From positions 1-64,000 of the forward strand of contig JAKLJP010000023.1 in the NCBI GenBank assembly GCA_023151115.1: DNA of 64,000 nt. The letters run 5' to 3'. The notes below the pieces were generated by a model. The model was not told the DNA's origin. It ran no database searches and saw only the letters and a program-made list of their open reading frames with translations. Below, in pieces: positions 34,878-43,202 of the stretch. The DNA comes from Anaerolineae bacterium (lineage in GTDB: Bacteria > Chloroflexota > Anaerolineae > 4572-78 > J111). The position numbers were made by a program, and so were the translations under genes. Positions within the stretch are counted from its first letter, which is position 1; each line of letters starts with the position of its first letter.

Positions 34878-35594
34878 ATGAGGCGAGGGATGGGCATAGA
34901 CTGGGCGGGGCAAATTGGCGAGTTTGAAGCCACGCAGGTGCGTTACGGCGATGACCCGCTGCCGGGCCAGGCCGCATTTCGCTATCAGCCCGGCGTGCGC
35001 CCGGTGCTCGTTTCGGCCCCGCATGGGGCTTGCCACTGGCGGGGGAATGAATGGAAGTTCCAGGATGGCTTTACCGCCGCGTTGGCTCACGTGCTGGCCT
35101 GCCATACCGGGGCGCATGCCCTTTATACCGTGCGCCGCATCCGGCCCGACCCTAACTACTACGACGACTGCGATTACAAGCGGGTGCTGGCCAAACTGTT
35201 GCAAGACCATTCCATTCGCCTGGTGCTGGATTTGCACGGAGCGCGTTATGACCGGGGCTTTGGCGTGGCGCTTGGCACCATCGAGGGCCGGAGCTGCCCC
35301 GCTTACGAAGCCGGCCTGATCCAGGCTTTTATGGACCAGGGCTTTGACCCCGATCAGGTTTACTTTTTAGATCGGTTGGCCCTCAACCTGCGCCAGTATC
35401 GCGGCGGCGCGCTCCAACGTACCGTGACTCGTTTTGTCTGGGAACAGTGTCGGGTCAATGCGGCCCAAATCGAGCTGAACGCCCATCTGCGCATAATCCC
35501 CGGCCACAACGCCAACCTACTGACCTTCACCCCCGACCCCCAGCGCCAGCGCCGGGCCATCGAAGCCTTGATTAATATTGTCACAGCCGTTTAA
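34878..35594 (+). CDS. N-formylglutamate amidohydrolase-like protein
   Basis: A 238-residue cytoplasmic protein. It has the metallohydrolase layout VLVSAPHGACHWRGNEWKF, the conserved RRIRPDPNYYDDCDYK and VLDLHGARYDRGFGVALGT. His/Glu/His residues would bind Zn as in the FGase/succinylglutamate family, whose members release formate or amino acids from N-acyl amino acids. The match is moderate and the substrate is unknown. The start is uncertain: ATG 34878 or 34890, neither with a convincing ribosome site. Confidence 0.65.
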   Translation: MRRGMGIDWAGQIGEFEATQVRYGDDPLPGQAAFRYQPGVRPVLVSAPHGACHWRGNEWKFQDGFTAALAHVLACHTGAHALYTVRRIRPDPNYYDDCDYKRVLAKLLQDHSIRLVLDLHGARYDRGFGVALGTIEGRSCPAYEAGLIQAFMDQGFDPDQVYFLDRLALNLRQYRGGALQRTVTRFVWEQCRVNAAQIELNAHLRIIPGHNANLLTFTPDPQRQRRAIEALINIVTAV

Positions 35595-35595
35595 T

Positions 35596-35653
35596 GGAGC
35601 AGAGGAGCGGAGGCAGGGGTGAAATTTCTCCTCTGCTCCTCCGCTCCCCTGCT
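35596..35653. repeat. GC-rich word-repeat hairpin
   Basis: GGAGCAGAGGAGCGGAGG faces CTCCTCTGCTCCTCCGCTCC. It lies between the amidohydrolase-like gene and the enoyl-CoA hydratase ribosome site. Confidence 0.6.
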
Positions 35654-35672
35654 ATTTATAAGGAGACCTGAT

Positions 35673-36455
35673 ATGATTAATCAAACTTACGAGAACATCC
35701 TGACCCGCCGTGAGGGACGGGTCGGGCTGGTCCAGATCAACCGGCCCCAAGCCAGGAACGCCCTCAACACCCCGACGATGGTTGAGATTGTGGCCGCCCT
35801 GCAAGCCTTCGATGGGGATGAAGGCATCGGCTGCCTGGTGCTGACCGGCGACGAGCGGGCCTTTGCTGCTGGGGCAGATATCAAGCAGATGGCGAATGCT
35901 TCGGTGGTGGAGATGCTGAACAGGCCCTTTCTGGATTATTGGGATCGGCTGCAAGCCCTGCGGAAGCCCTTGATTGCGGCGGTGAGCGGCTGGTGCCTGG
36001 GCGGAGGCTGCGAATTAGCCATGCTCTGCGATATGATTGTGGCCTCGGAGTCGGCCAAATTTGGCCAGCCGGAGATCACTATCGGCGTGATTCCCGGTGC
36101 AGGTGGCACCCAACGCCTGACCCACGCCGTCGGCAAGGCCCTGGCCATGGAGATGGTGCTCAACAACCGCCATCTCAGCGCCGAAGAGGCCCTGCGCTAC
36201 GGTCTGGTCAACCGGGTGGTCCCGGTCGAAAGTGTTCTGGAGGAAGCCATGCGTCTGGCCGCCGAAATTGCCGCCCGCCCGCCTATAGCGGTGCAATTGG
36301 CTAAAGAAGCCATTAATCGCGCTTTTGAAACACCCTTGAGCGAGGGCCTGCTCATCGAGCGCCGCTCCTTTGCCATGCTCTTTGCTACCCAGGACCAAAA
36401 AGAAGGCATGGCCGCCTTTATCGAGAAACGCGCGCCCACTTGGCAGGGCAAGTAG
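35673..36455 (+). CDS. Enoyl-CoA hydratase/isomerase family protein
   Basis: A 260-residue crotonase-fold enzyme expected to hydrate trans-2-enoyl-CoA in fatty-acid oxidation. It has the oxyanion-hole segments ERAFAAGADIKQM and VSGWCLGGGCELAMLCD. Both catalytic Glu positions are present, in GQPEITIGVIPGAGGTQRL. The length is that of a single-domain hydratase. The start is ATG 35673 after AAGGAG. No other beta-oxidation gene is nearby, so the pathway context is missing. Other crotonase activities are possible. Confidence 0.93.
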   Translation: MINQTYENILTRREGRVGLVQINRPQARNALNTPTMVEIVAALQAFDGDEGIGCLVLTGDERAFAAGADIKQMANASVVEMLNRPFLDYWDRLQALRKPLIAAVSGWCLGGGCELAMLCDMIVASESAKFGQPEITIGVIPGAGGTQRLTHAVGKALAMEMVLNNRHLSAEEALRYGLVNRVVPVESVLEEAMRLAAEIAARPPIAVQLAKEAINRAFETPLSEGLLIERRSFAMLFATQDQKEGMAAFIEKRAPTWQGK

Positions 36456-36476
36456 TAGCCAGTGAACAGGAGTCAG

Positions 36477-36508
36477 TTATCAGTAATCAGTGAACTGATT
36501 ACTGATAA
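36477..36508. repeat. Perfect 14-bp hairpin
   Basis: TTATCAGTAATCAG (36477-36490) and CTGATTACTGATAA (36495-36508) are exact inverted repeats with a TGAA loop, just before the ribosome site of the next gene. Confidence 0.75.
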
Positions 36509-36526
36509 TAAGGAGCGTCAACTTTT

Positions 36527-37304
36527 ATGTTTAACGGAACAGAATTCGGTGCTGTTATTTTCGGCCTGGCTTCGGCAGCCACCTGGGGGGTAGGGGATTT
36601 TAGCGGCGGCCTGGCCACCCGGCGGGTTTCGGTGCTGACCGTTACGTTGCTATCGCAAGTGGCAGGGCTGATCCTGCTGGTTTTGCTGGCCTTGATTTGG
36701 GGCGAAAAGCTGCCTTCACTGGCCGATGTGGGTTGGGGCAGCCTGGCCGGCATATTCGGATTGTTCGGGCTGATGGCCCTGTACCGGGCCATGGCCATCG
36801 GCCAGATGGGCATCGCTGCGCCGGTGGCAGCGGTGCTCTCGGCCAGTCTGCCGGTAGCGGTCGGCGCGATGACCCAGGGCGTACCGGAACTGCCCCGTCT
36901 GACGGGGTTTGTGCTGGCGGTGGTGGGGATTTGGTTTATTTCCCGGCCTCAAAACTTGCAAGGCCGGCCCGCCGCGCTTGGTCTGGCAATTGTGGCAGGC
37001 TTATGTTTTGGCGGATTTTTGTTGGGGATTGCTCAAGTGGAGCAAAACGCCGTTTTCTGGCCGCTGGTGGCGGCGCGCACGGCTTCGATTATGGCGATGC
37101 TGCTGGTGGTGGGGGCGGGTCAAAAACTGGCTCTTTGCCTTGGCCGAACAAGCGGGCCGCCTGGACGTAGCCGGGGCATTGGCCTCGCTCTATCCGGCGA
37201 CGACGGTCATGCTGGCCCTCTCGATACTGAAAGAGAAATTGGTGTTGTGGCAGGGTATCGGGGTGCTGCTGACCTTGCTGGCCGTGCCCCTGATTGCCAG
37301 TTGA
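36527..37304 (+). pseudogene. EamA/DMT-family transporter, frameshifted and internally deleted
   Basis: The N-terminal two thirds (about 195 codons from ATG 36527, AAGGAG upstream) form the EamA pattern of paired helices: SAATWGVGDFSGGLATRR, LYRAMAIGQMGIAAPVAAVL. Near 37115-37125 the frame changes and continues as [37 protein letters not shown] and [11 protein letters not shown]. The join also lacks about 40 residues expected before [10 protein letters not shown], so a short deletion produced the shift. Without these losses it would be a ten-helix metabolite exporter. Confidence 0.82.
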
Positions 37305-37337
37305 AAAAGTAGTTCTAAGAAAATAGTTGTTTAATCC

Positions 37338-37397
37338 GTGTTGTGTCTTGCGTCTTACGCCTTGCGTAACATAAACGGAAGACGCAAGACGTAACAC
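37338..37397. repeat. GTGTTGTGTCTTGCGTCTT hairpin (GCAAGACGCAAC family), copy 3
   Basis: Arms GTGTTGTGTCTTGCGTCTT and AAGACGCAAGACGTAACAC pair with two mismatches around a loop containing CGTAACATAAACGG. It is the full form of the words seen at 14746 and 23659, 23 bases before the SMP-30 gene. Confidence 0.75.
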
Positions 37398-37419
37398 GTT
37401 TTGATGGAGTTAAACCATT

Positions 37420-38382
37420 ATGAAACTATCCACTAACCCCTGGAACCAAGAAACTGTCCGTTACCCAGACCCGCGCATCGAGAGCCTCGACCCCCGTTTT
37501 GACCGCTACCGGCTGGGCAGTGCGGCCCTGGAACGGATTTTCACCGGCGGGCGCTGGACCGAAGGCCCGGTCTGGTTTGGCGATGGTCGCTACCTGCTCT
37601 GGAGCGACATCCCCAATAACCGCATGCTGCGCTGGCTGGAAGAAACAGGCGAAATCAGCGTCTTTCGCAGCCCTTCCCACTACAGCAACGGCAACACCCG
37701 CGACCGGGAGGGTCGCCTGATTACGTGTGAGCACGATACCCGCCGGGTGACGCGAACCGAATATGACGGCACAATCACCGTTTTGATGGACAGTTTTGAA
37801 GGCAAACCGCTCAACGCGCCCAACGATGTGGTGGTCCACCCCGACGGGCACATCTGGTTCACCGACCCCGGCTACGGCATTTTGATGAATTACGAAGGCC
37901 ATCGGGCCGCGTTTGAACTGCCGACGCAGGTTTACCGGCTCAACCCCCGGACGGGTGAGGCCACCCTTGTGACCGACCAGCCAGAGCGACCCAACGGCCT
38001 GTGTTTTTCGTCCGATTATACCCGGCTCTACCTGGTGGATACCGGGGCCAGCCATAAGCCCGGTCACCCGCGCCACATCCTGGTTTATGATGTCGTGGAC
38101 AACTGCCGCTTGGTTAATGGCCGTGTCTTTGCCGATATGTCCCCCGGCCTGGCCGATGGCATCCGCTGCGATGTGGACGGCAACTTGTGGGCCAGCGCCG
38201 GCTGGGGTGGCGAAGGCTACGACGGGGTGCATATTTTTGCCCCCAACGGCGACCTGATTGGCCAGCTTCACCTGCCGGAACCATGCTCCAATCTCTGCTT
38301 TGGCGGCCTCAAACGAAACCGTCTGTTTATGACCGCCGGACAGTCGGTCTATGCGGTTTATGTCGAAACGCAGGGCGCGTAG
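37420..38382 (+). CDS. SMP-30/gluconolactonase-family protein
   Basis: A 320-residue cytoplasmic six-bladed beta-propeller lactonase-like enzyme. Typical segments are TEGPVWFGDGRYLLWSDIPN, CEHDTRRVTR, NAPNDVVVHPDGHIWFTDPG (Asn/Asp metal ligands), RPNGLCFSSDYTRLYLVDTG and GLADGIRCDVDGNLWASAGW. Relatives hydrolyse sugar lactones (gluconolactone, xylono- or arabinolactone) with a divalent cation. There is no signal peptide. It is followed 29 bases later by hpt on the same strand, but a functional link is not apparent. Confidence 0.92.
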   Translation: MKLSTNPWNQETVRYPDPRIESLDPRFDRYRLGSAALERIFTGGRWTEGPVWFGDGRYLLWSDIPNNRMLRWLEETGEISVFRSPSHYSNGNTRDREGRLITCEHDTRRVTRTEYDGTITVLMDSFEGKPLNAPNDVVVHPDGHIWFTDPGYGILMNYEGHRAAFELPTQVYRLNPRTGEATLVTDQPERPNGLCFSSDYTRLYLVDTGASHKPGHPRHILVYDVVDNCRLVNGRVFADMSPGLADGIRCDVDGNLWASAGWGGEGYDGVHIFAPNGDLIGQLHLPEPCSNLCFGGLKRNRLFMTAGQSVYAVYVETQGA

Positions 38383-38411
38383 ATTGCTTGAATGATGCAG
38401 GAGGAAAAACA

Positions 38412-38951
38412 ATGACAAACGATCTAACAAACATCCCCTACGAAACTTTAATCAGTGAAACGCAGTTACAGGCCCGGATCAAGGAACTGGGCCAGCAAAT
38501 CTCCGTCGATTACGCCGGCCAGGATTTGCTGCTGCTGTGCATTTTGAAAGGCGGGGTGTTGTTTTTAACCGACCTGATGCGCCAGCTCTCGATCCCCCAC
38601 GAGATTGATTTTCTGGCCGTATCGAGCTACGGCAAAGAAGTTCGCGAGTCGACCGGCGTGGTGCGGATTCTCAAAGATTTGGATAAGCCGATCAAGGGCC
38701 GGAGCGTCCTCATCATTGAGGATATCATAGACACCGGCCACACCCTAACCTATATCACCAATATTCTCAACGCCCGCCAGCCGGCCAGCCTCAAACTGTG
38801 CGCCCTACTCGACAAGATCGAGCGCCGCCGGGTTAATATCCCGGTAGATTATATTGGCTTCACGATTCCCGATAAATTTGTTTTTGGCTACGGCCTGGAT
38901 TTGGATGAAAAGCTGAGAAATCTGCCCTTTATTGCGGTGGCAATCGAGTGA
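38412..38951 (+). CDS. hpt: Hypoxanthine phosphoribosyltransferase
   Basis: A 179-residue purine-salvage enzyme that makes IMP/GMP from hypoxanthine/guanine and PRPP. The PRPP motif VLIIEDIIDTGHTL is intact. Other family parts are LCILKGGVLFLTDL, DFLAVSSYG and the purine-binding KFVFGYGLDLDEKLRNLP. The length is that of bacterial HPRT. The start is ATG 38412 with an AGGAGG-type site. The frame is open further upstream within the SMP-30 gene, but this is not used. Confidence 0.96.
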   Translation: MTNDLTNIPYETLISETQLQARIKELGQQISVDYAGQDLLLLCILKGGVLFLTDLMRQLSIPHEIDFLAVSSYGKEVRESTGVVRILKDLDKPIKGRSVLIIEDIIDTGHTLTYITNILNARQPASLKLCALLDKIERRRVNIPVDYIGFTIPDKFVFGYGLDLDEKLRNLPFIAVAIE

Positions 38952-38953
38952 GC

Positions 38954-39043
38954 GTTTCCGTCCCCAAGAAGGTAGCAGGGTAGCAATGTAGCAATTTGTT
39001 ACCTGCTACCCTGCTACTTGCTACCTGTTTCAGTAACGAAAAC
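38954..39043. repeat. GGTAGCAGGGTAGC hairpin, copy 1
   Basis: AGGTAGCAGGGTAGC (38970-38984) pairs with GCTACCCTGCTACTT starting at 39005, inside weaker outer arms GTTTCCGT and CGAAAAC. The same architecture and flank words recur at 43203-43298. It lies between convergent hpt and the restriction-modification gene and could help to end both transcripts. Confidence 0.65.
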
Positions 39044-39067
39044 TTTTCTAGAGAACTATATTCTCGC

Positions 39068-42000
39068 TTACGCCAGCGGCCACTGCGGAATAACCCTGTC
39101 TATCTCGGCCATCAGTTCTATCGTCCGGCCCAGGGCGGCGACGATTTGCCGGTAGTGGGTCAGCTCATCATAGCTGAGCTGCCGCCCCTGGCGGTCCTTG
39201 AGCCACTTCTCCAGCACCTGGTAGCCGCCCACATAGAAGCCCCACACCTCCGGCGCGACGCCCTCGAAGTATTGGCTTTTGTTCAGGTAGACCCGCCCCG
39301 GCTGCTCCGCCAGCGGTGGGGTGTACTTGGGGTAACCCTTCTCCACCCGGTTATCCCCGCCGATGGGGAAACGGACCCCACCCCCCGGCCTGCTCGACGG
39401 CAGCGGCGCTTCCAACAGGTGCAGCCCAACCAACTCCCGCCCCAACCGGCACAGTGTGCGGAACAGGCCCACATCCGACGTCAGCGGCACACGGGGGAAA
39501 TCTATCTTCAGAAATTCGGCGTAGCGGCTGCGATACGTGGGGCTGTGGAAGACGGCGTAGATGTAGTGGAAGATGTCTTCGGGGGTGAAGACCTCACCCC
39601 CTAACCCCCTCTCCGCTTGCGGAGAGGGGGGACTCGGCAACGGAGAGGGAGAACTCGGCAACGGAGAGGGAGAACTCTCTTCACTCCCCTCTTGAGGGGA
39701 GGGGGTTGGGGGGTGGGGTTGAAACTCCAACCCCAACTTCTCCCCCATCGCCTTGACAAACGCCGGGTTGAGATTGGGCGTGCGCCCGCCGTGAGCCACA
39801 TCCGGCGGCCAGCCGCCCGCCGCCAGACCTGACAGGTTTTCAAAACCTGTCAGGTCTAAGTTGACCGCCGCCCCCTTTGGCTTGCCCGCTTCGCCGGTCG
39901 GGTAGAGGTAGAGGGGGAAAACCTGGTTAGCCTCTCGACTTTTAGTTGAAACAACACAGTCATTGGCAGGCGTTTTGGCAATCCATGCATGTCTGTAGCC
40001 AATAGCTCCTTGCTGTCTGGATGATAAAATACAAAGGTTCTCTTTCCGAGCAACGTGTTCCTTTAACTCACGGCGAGGATAATCAGTAGCAATTTCACTG
40101 AAATAACAATATCTCCAATCAAAGGGGCGATAATCACACTTTATCAATAATTCTTCCCAATTATTTATTCCTCGCAGCCTTATACGTGCTTTAGTCAATT
40201 GCCAATCTCTATTATCCCTCAAATCGTACTTCTGGCGATACTCCTCATCTGTAAGGTTGGTCTCGCGCATCTCATGAATTCGTTGATGCAATACATCATA
40301 ATCAAAATCTACAGCAAAACTGTCTCGGTGAGTTTGAAATCCCAGCACATTCAGCGGGATTGCCTCGGTCAGCTTCCAGCCCTGGTTATACTCCGCCAGT
40401 AAATCCACGTTCTGCGGCGTAAACAGGTAAAAGGGCGCTTGCGGGTTAAGCGGCTGCCACTGGGTTACAGTCACATCCTGTTCAAAGAGCTGTTCGTACT
40501 TCTTGGCCCGCACGCCCCACAGGTCGGCATAGTAGACCTGGGCCGGGCCTGCTTTGCCGGGCTGTTTGACAAAAATGCCAATGCTCACCCCCTGCTGGAT
40601 GTCAAACACGTTGTCGTCTTTGCCGCCGTCGGGGGCGGTTTCCTTCTTTTTAGCATTGCCGTGCAGGTTCAGAATGTAAATCTCGCTAAAGCTCTGCCTC
40701 AATGCCTGGCGCATGCCACGAAAGGTGGGGTTGTCCAGGTAGCCGTTGTTGCTGATAAAGGCCAGGATGCCCTGCCCGCTCCGCTCAATCCGCCACTGCC
40801 CAAAGCGCAGGAATTTTACGTAGTCGTCTTGCAGCCACTTGGGGTTCTTCTCGCCCAAGGGCTGGCCGTCCACCTCGTAGTAGCTGCCGGTTTTGCCGCC
40901 GTCGGGCAGTTTGCCGTGCAGCAGGCCGTCTATCCAGGCGCTTTTGTTGGCGCTGTGGCCGGAGTAGGGCGGGTTGCCCATGACCACCAGCACCGGCAGG
41001 TGGCGCTTGACCTCGTTAGCCGCGTTGGTTTCGTCGGCCACCCACTGGGTAAAGAGGGGCAGGCCGGTCATTTCGTGCGGCTCCTCCAAAGCGTTGGTCA
41101 GGTAAACGCCCAGCCGTTCCCCGCCGGCGGGCAGGTAAGCCCACTGCTGGCGCAGCGGCTCCGGCAGGTCGCGCCCGGCCAGTTGCAGGCTCAGCTTAAA
41201 GTGGGCGACGGCGTAGGGGGCCATCAGCAGTTCAAAGCCAAACAGGCGCGGCAGCAGGTGGTTTTTAACGTAGCCGGGCCACAGGCCGGCGTTGCCCTGC
41301 TGCATAAACTGCTGGCGGATGTGGTCAATCACGGCGTAGAGAAAGGTTCCCGTGCCGGTCGCCGGGTCGAGCACCAGCACTTTGTGGCTCTCGATGGTTT
41401 TGCGGGTTTCGTTTTTGCCCTTCACCTTCAAGCCGGGGTCGTAGTTGGGGATAGTGATTTGGCTGCTGTCGGCCAGCCCCTGCGCGCAGTCGAAGCGGCT
41501 TTTGAGCAGGGCGTCCACCGAGCGGACAATATAGCTGACCACCGGCTCCGGGGTGTAGTAGACGCCCCGCGCCTCGCGCAGCCGGGGGTCGTAGGCGGCC
41601 AGAAAGGTTTCGTAAAAATGGACCACCGGGTCTTCCTGGCGGGTGCGCCGGCCAAAGTCGGCCAGCACGGCGGCCATATCGGTGTGGGCCAGCAGGTTCA
41701 CCAGGTCGTCCACAAAGCTGGCAAAAGGTTCGTCGTCAAGCTGCGGCCCGCTGATCTGGATAAAGAAATCGCGCAGAAAGGGGTTGGATTTGGGGATGAG
41801 GTACTGGGCTTCCTGCCGGGTAAAGGTGGCCGGGGTGGGGTCCATCACGCGGGCGGTAAAGAGGCCGTAGGCCAGGGTTTGGGCGAACATATCGGCAAAG
41901 TCGGGCGTCCGCTCGGGCAGGCTCAGGTCGGCAATCAGCACTTTGGCAAAGGCCTCGCGCCAGCCTTGCAGCAGCGGCGAAGCCTGATCGGTGTCGAAAG

Positions 42001-42529
42001 CGGTAATAATAATATCGCGGATGATGTGGGTCAGACGGGCCAGGCGCTCGGCTAAGTCTTTGGGGGTGTTGATGCCCTGCGGCTGGTGGGCCAGAAAAGC
42101 CAGCAGCAAACTCTCGACGGCGGCCAGGCTGTCTTTGCCCGGCTTGAGCTTGCCGCCCGGCTGCGGCTGGGCCAGGCGGGCCTCCTGGCGCAGTTCGCCG
42201 CCCACGTACCAGCGGAACTCCAGGTAATCGGTCAGCACCAGGTTATCCAGGGCGCGGCGGTAGCGTTTAAGCTGCTCGCTCCGCTCCGTCTCGGCCAGCG
42301 ATTTGCCCACGTCTTTGGCCTCGATATAGCCCACAATCAGGTTGCTGCGGGTCAGGATATAATCGGGCGCGCCGCAGGCGATGCGCTTGGGTTCGTTGGT
42401 GGCGGTCAGGCCCAGGTCCAGGCTTTCCAGCAGCGCTTTCAACGCGGGCCGGTGGGTGTGCTCGGTGGCGTTGCCGGCCTTGAGCGCGGCTTCGAGCGTG
42501 GCCAGGTAATGTTTCAGGTGGGTTGACAT
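39068..42529 (-). CDS. Single-polypeptide restriction-modification enzyme (type IIG/ISP-like N6-adenine methylase with nuclease domain)
   Basis: An 1153-residue enzyme. The N-terminal PD-(D/E)xK nuclease-like segment is PDYILTRSNLIVGYIEAKD. The helical connector region is followed by an adenine methylase with SAM motif I LVLDPATGTGTFLYAV and catalytic motif IV VMGNPPYSG. The C-terminal part is a target-recognition region. There is no helicase motor, unlike true type ISP enzymes. ATG 42529 is preceded by GGGAGAA, and homology starts there; the longer frame reads into a dodecin remnant. Two palindromic repeats are inserted in frame in the C-terminal third (39598-39720 and 39825-39857). No separate methylase or specificity gene is present. 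Confidence 0.87.
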   Translation of the reverse strand: MSTHLKHYLATLEAALKAGNATEHTHRPALKALLESLDLGLTATNEPKRIACGAPDYILTRSNLIVGYIEAKDVGKSLAETERSEQLKRYRRALDNLVLTDYLEFRWYVGGELRQEARLAQPQPGGKLKPGKDSLAAVESLLLAFLAHQPQGINTPKDLAERLARLTHIIRDIIITAFDTDQASPLLQGWREAFAKVLIADLSLPERTPDFADMFAQTLAYGLFTARVMDPTPATFTRQEAQYLIPKSNPFLRDFFIQISGPQLDDEPFASFVDDLVNLLAHTDMAAVLADFGRRTRQEDPVVHFYETFLAAYDPRLREARGVYYTPEPVVSYIVRSVDALLKSRFDCAQGLADSSQITIPNYDPGLKVKGKNETRKTIESHKVLVLDPATGTGTFLYAVIDHIRQQFMQQGNAGLWPGYVKNHLLPRLFGFELLMAPYAVAHFKLSLQLAGRDLPEPLRQQWAYLPAGGERLGVYLTNALEEPHEMTGLPLFTQWVADETNAANEVKRHLPVLVVMGNPPYSGHSANKSAWIDGLLHGKLPDGGKTGSYYEVDGQPLGEKNPKWLQDDYVKFLRFGQWRIERSGQGILAFISNNGYLDNPTFRGMRQALRQSFSEIYILNLHGNAKKKETAPDGGKDDNVFDIQQGVSIGIFVKQPGKAGPAQVYYADLWGVRAKKYEQLFEQDVTVTQWQPLNPQAPFYLFTPQNVDLLAEYNQGWKLTEAIPLNVLGFQTHRDSFAVDFDYDVLHQRIHEMRETNLTDEEYRQKYDLRDNRDWQLTKARIRLRGINNWEELLIKCDYRPFDWRYCYFSEIATDYPRRELKEHVARKENLCILSSRQQGAIGYRHAWIAKTPANDCVVSTKSREANQVFPLYLYPTGEAGKPKGAAVNLDLTGFENLSGLAAGGWPPDVAHGGRTPNLNPAFVKAMGEKLGLEFQPHPPTPSPQEGSEESSPSPLPSSPSPLPSPPSPQAERGLGGEVFTPEDIFHYIYAVFHSPTYRSRYAEFLKIDFPRVPLTSDVGLFRTLCRLGRELVGLHLLEAPLPSSRPGGGVRFPIGGDNRVEKGYPKYTPPLAEQPGRVYLNKSQYFEGVAPEVWGFYVGGYQVLEKWLKDRQGRQLSYDELTHYRQIVAALGRTIELMAEIDRVIPQWPLA
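39598..39720. repeat. CTCTCC-type repeat inserted in frame in the restriction-modification gene
   Basis: A palindromic, partly tandem sequence (CCCCCTCTCC...GGAGAGGGGG, with AACTCGGCAACGGAGAGGGAG repeated) encodes the low-complexity stretch PHPPTPSPQEGSEESSPSPL, then further SPSPLP units and ERGLGGE. The same words form the intergenic repeat at 48251. The reading frame is kept through the insert. Confidence 0.78.
39825..39857. repeat. 33-bp perfect palindrome inside the restriction-modification gene
   Basis: AGACCTGACAGGTTTT and AAAACCTGTCAGGTCT are exact inverted repeats around one base. The 33 bases equal 11 codons (encoding LDLTGFENLSG) and leave the frame intact. Confidence 0.85.
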
Positions 42530-42584
42530 GCGCTTTCTCCCAAGGTCAGATACTTTAATTGTACCATTATTGTCAAGCCAGACC

Positions 42585-42728
42585 TCATAGGTTTTCAATA
42601 ACCTCGGCCACCCGCAGATTGCGGACGGATTGGGCCACGGCCATCATCGCTGATTTGGCGGCATCTTCCCATGACGTTCTGCTGCTGCCGACCACTTCAA
42701 TAACTTTATAAAAGCTGTGCTCAGTCAC
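42585..42728 (-). pseudogene. Dodecin-family remnant (frameshifted)
   Basis: A GTG-started frame of 47 codons gives MTEHSFYKVIEVVGSSRTSW, then EDAAKSAMMAVAQSVRNLRV and AEVIENL before a stop. This is the N-terminal two thirds of a dodecin (normally about 67 residues, a flavin-binding dodecamer). The next frame continues KTYEVWLDNNGTIKV, like the dodecin strand after the break, then runs into the restriction-modification gene. One base change near GAAAACC would rejoin them. The C-terminal strand is missing. It is too short for routine ORF calling. Confidence 0.72.
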
Positions 42729-43039
42729 GGTTTATCTCTTTTGATAAATAAATTTTTAATAATCTATTTAGGCATTGCTGTTGTAAATTTACTTTTTTCG
42801 CGGTGTACCTCCTTGATTTAGGTCAATATTTTGACGTCCATTGACGAACAAAGGTGAACGTTGAGGATAGGAATGAAGGAGTCTTAGGGTGATTGGTGGA
42901 GCGAAGCTGAAGCTATTTTGGGGCAGGAGGGAGGTAGAACGTACGTTGAACCGTACTATCCTCGTGGCAAGACTCTGTAAAATGCTCGGCTGGATTAAAC
43001 TTCAGCCAGGCCGATTACAAAATCCACTATAAACAGTAT

Positions 43040-43132
43040 CAGTAGATCCAATTTTCCGAGGAGTGCGGCAGGCCCACGTGCCGAACACCGCCGTACGTGG
43101 GCCTGCTGGCTCCTCAGAAATTGGATCTACTG
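43040..43132. mobile_element. Palindromic mini-element with CAGTRGATCC ends, copy 3 (core inverted)
   Basis: 93 bp with ends CAGTAGATCCAA and TTGGATCTACTG, flanked by the exact 5-bp duplication AGTAT (43035-43039 and 43133-43137). The inner hairpin is that of copy 1 in reverse orientation. A C-G pair is changed to G-C on both arms (CACGCCC/GGGCGTG versus CAGGCCC/GGGCCTG). Confidence 0.88.
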
Positions 43133-43202
43133 AGTATGAAAAAAAGAGATTTAGAGGTAATATACTAACTTAAATTCATTCTATAATCGTGCTTCCAGAG
43201 AA

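Noticed and set aside
37426..38430. A 334-codon minus-strand frame
   Set aside because: It mirrors the SMP-30 gene, whose propeller motifs are on the plus strand.
39620..39690. Tandem 20-base repeats like a CRISPR array
   Set aside because: The units are contiguous without unique spacers and belong to a palindromic repeat inside an open reading frame.
40439..42055. A 538-codon open frame on the plus strand
   Set aside because: It lies antisense to the restriction-modification gene, whose motifs are clear. Its sequence is a Val/Gly/Gln-rich mirror of that coding strand with no motif of its own.
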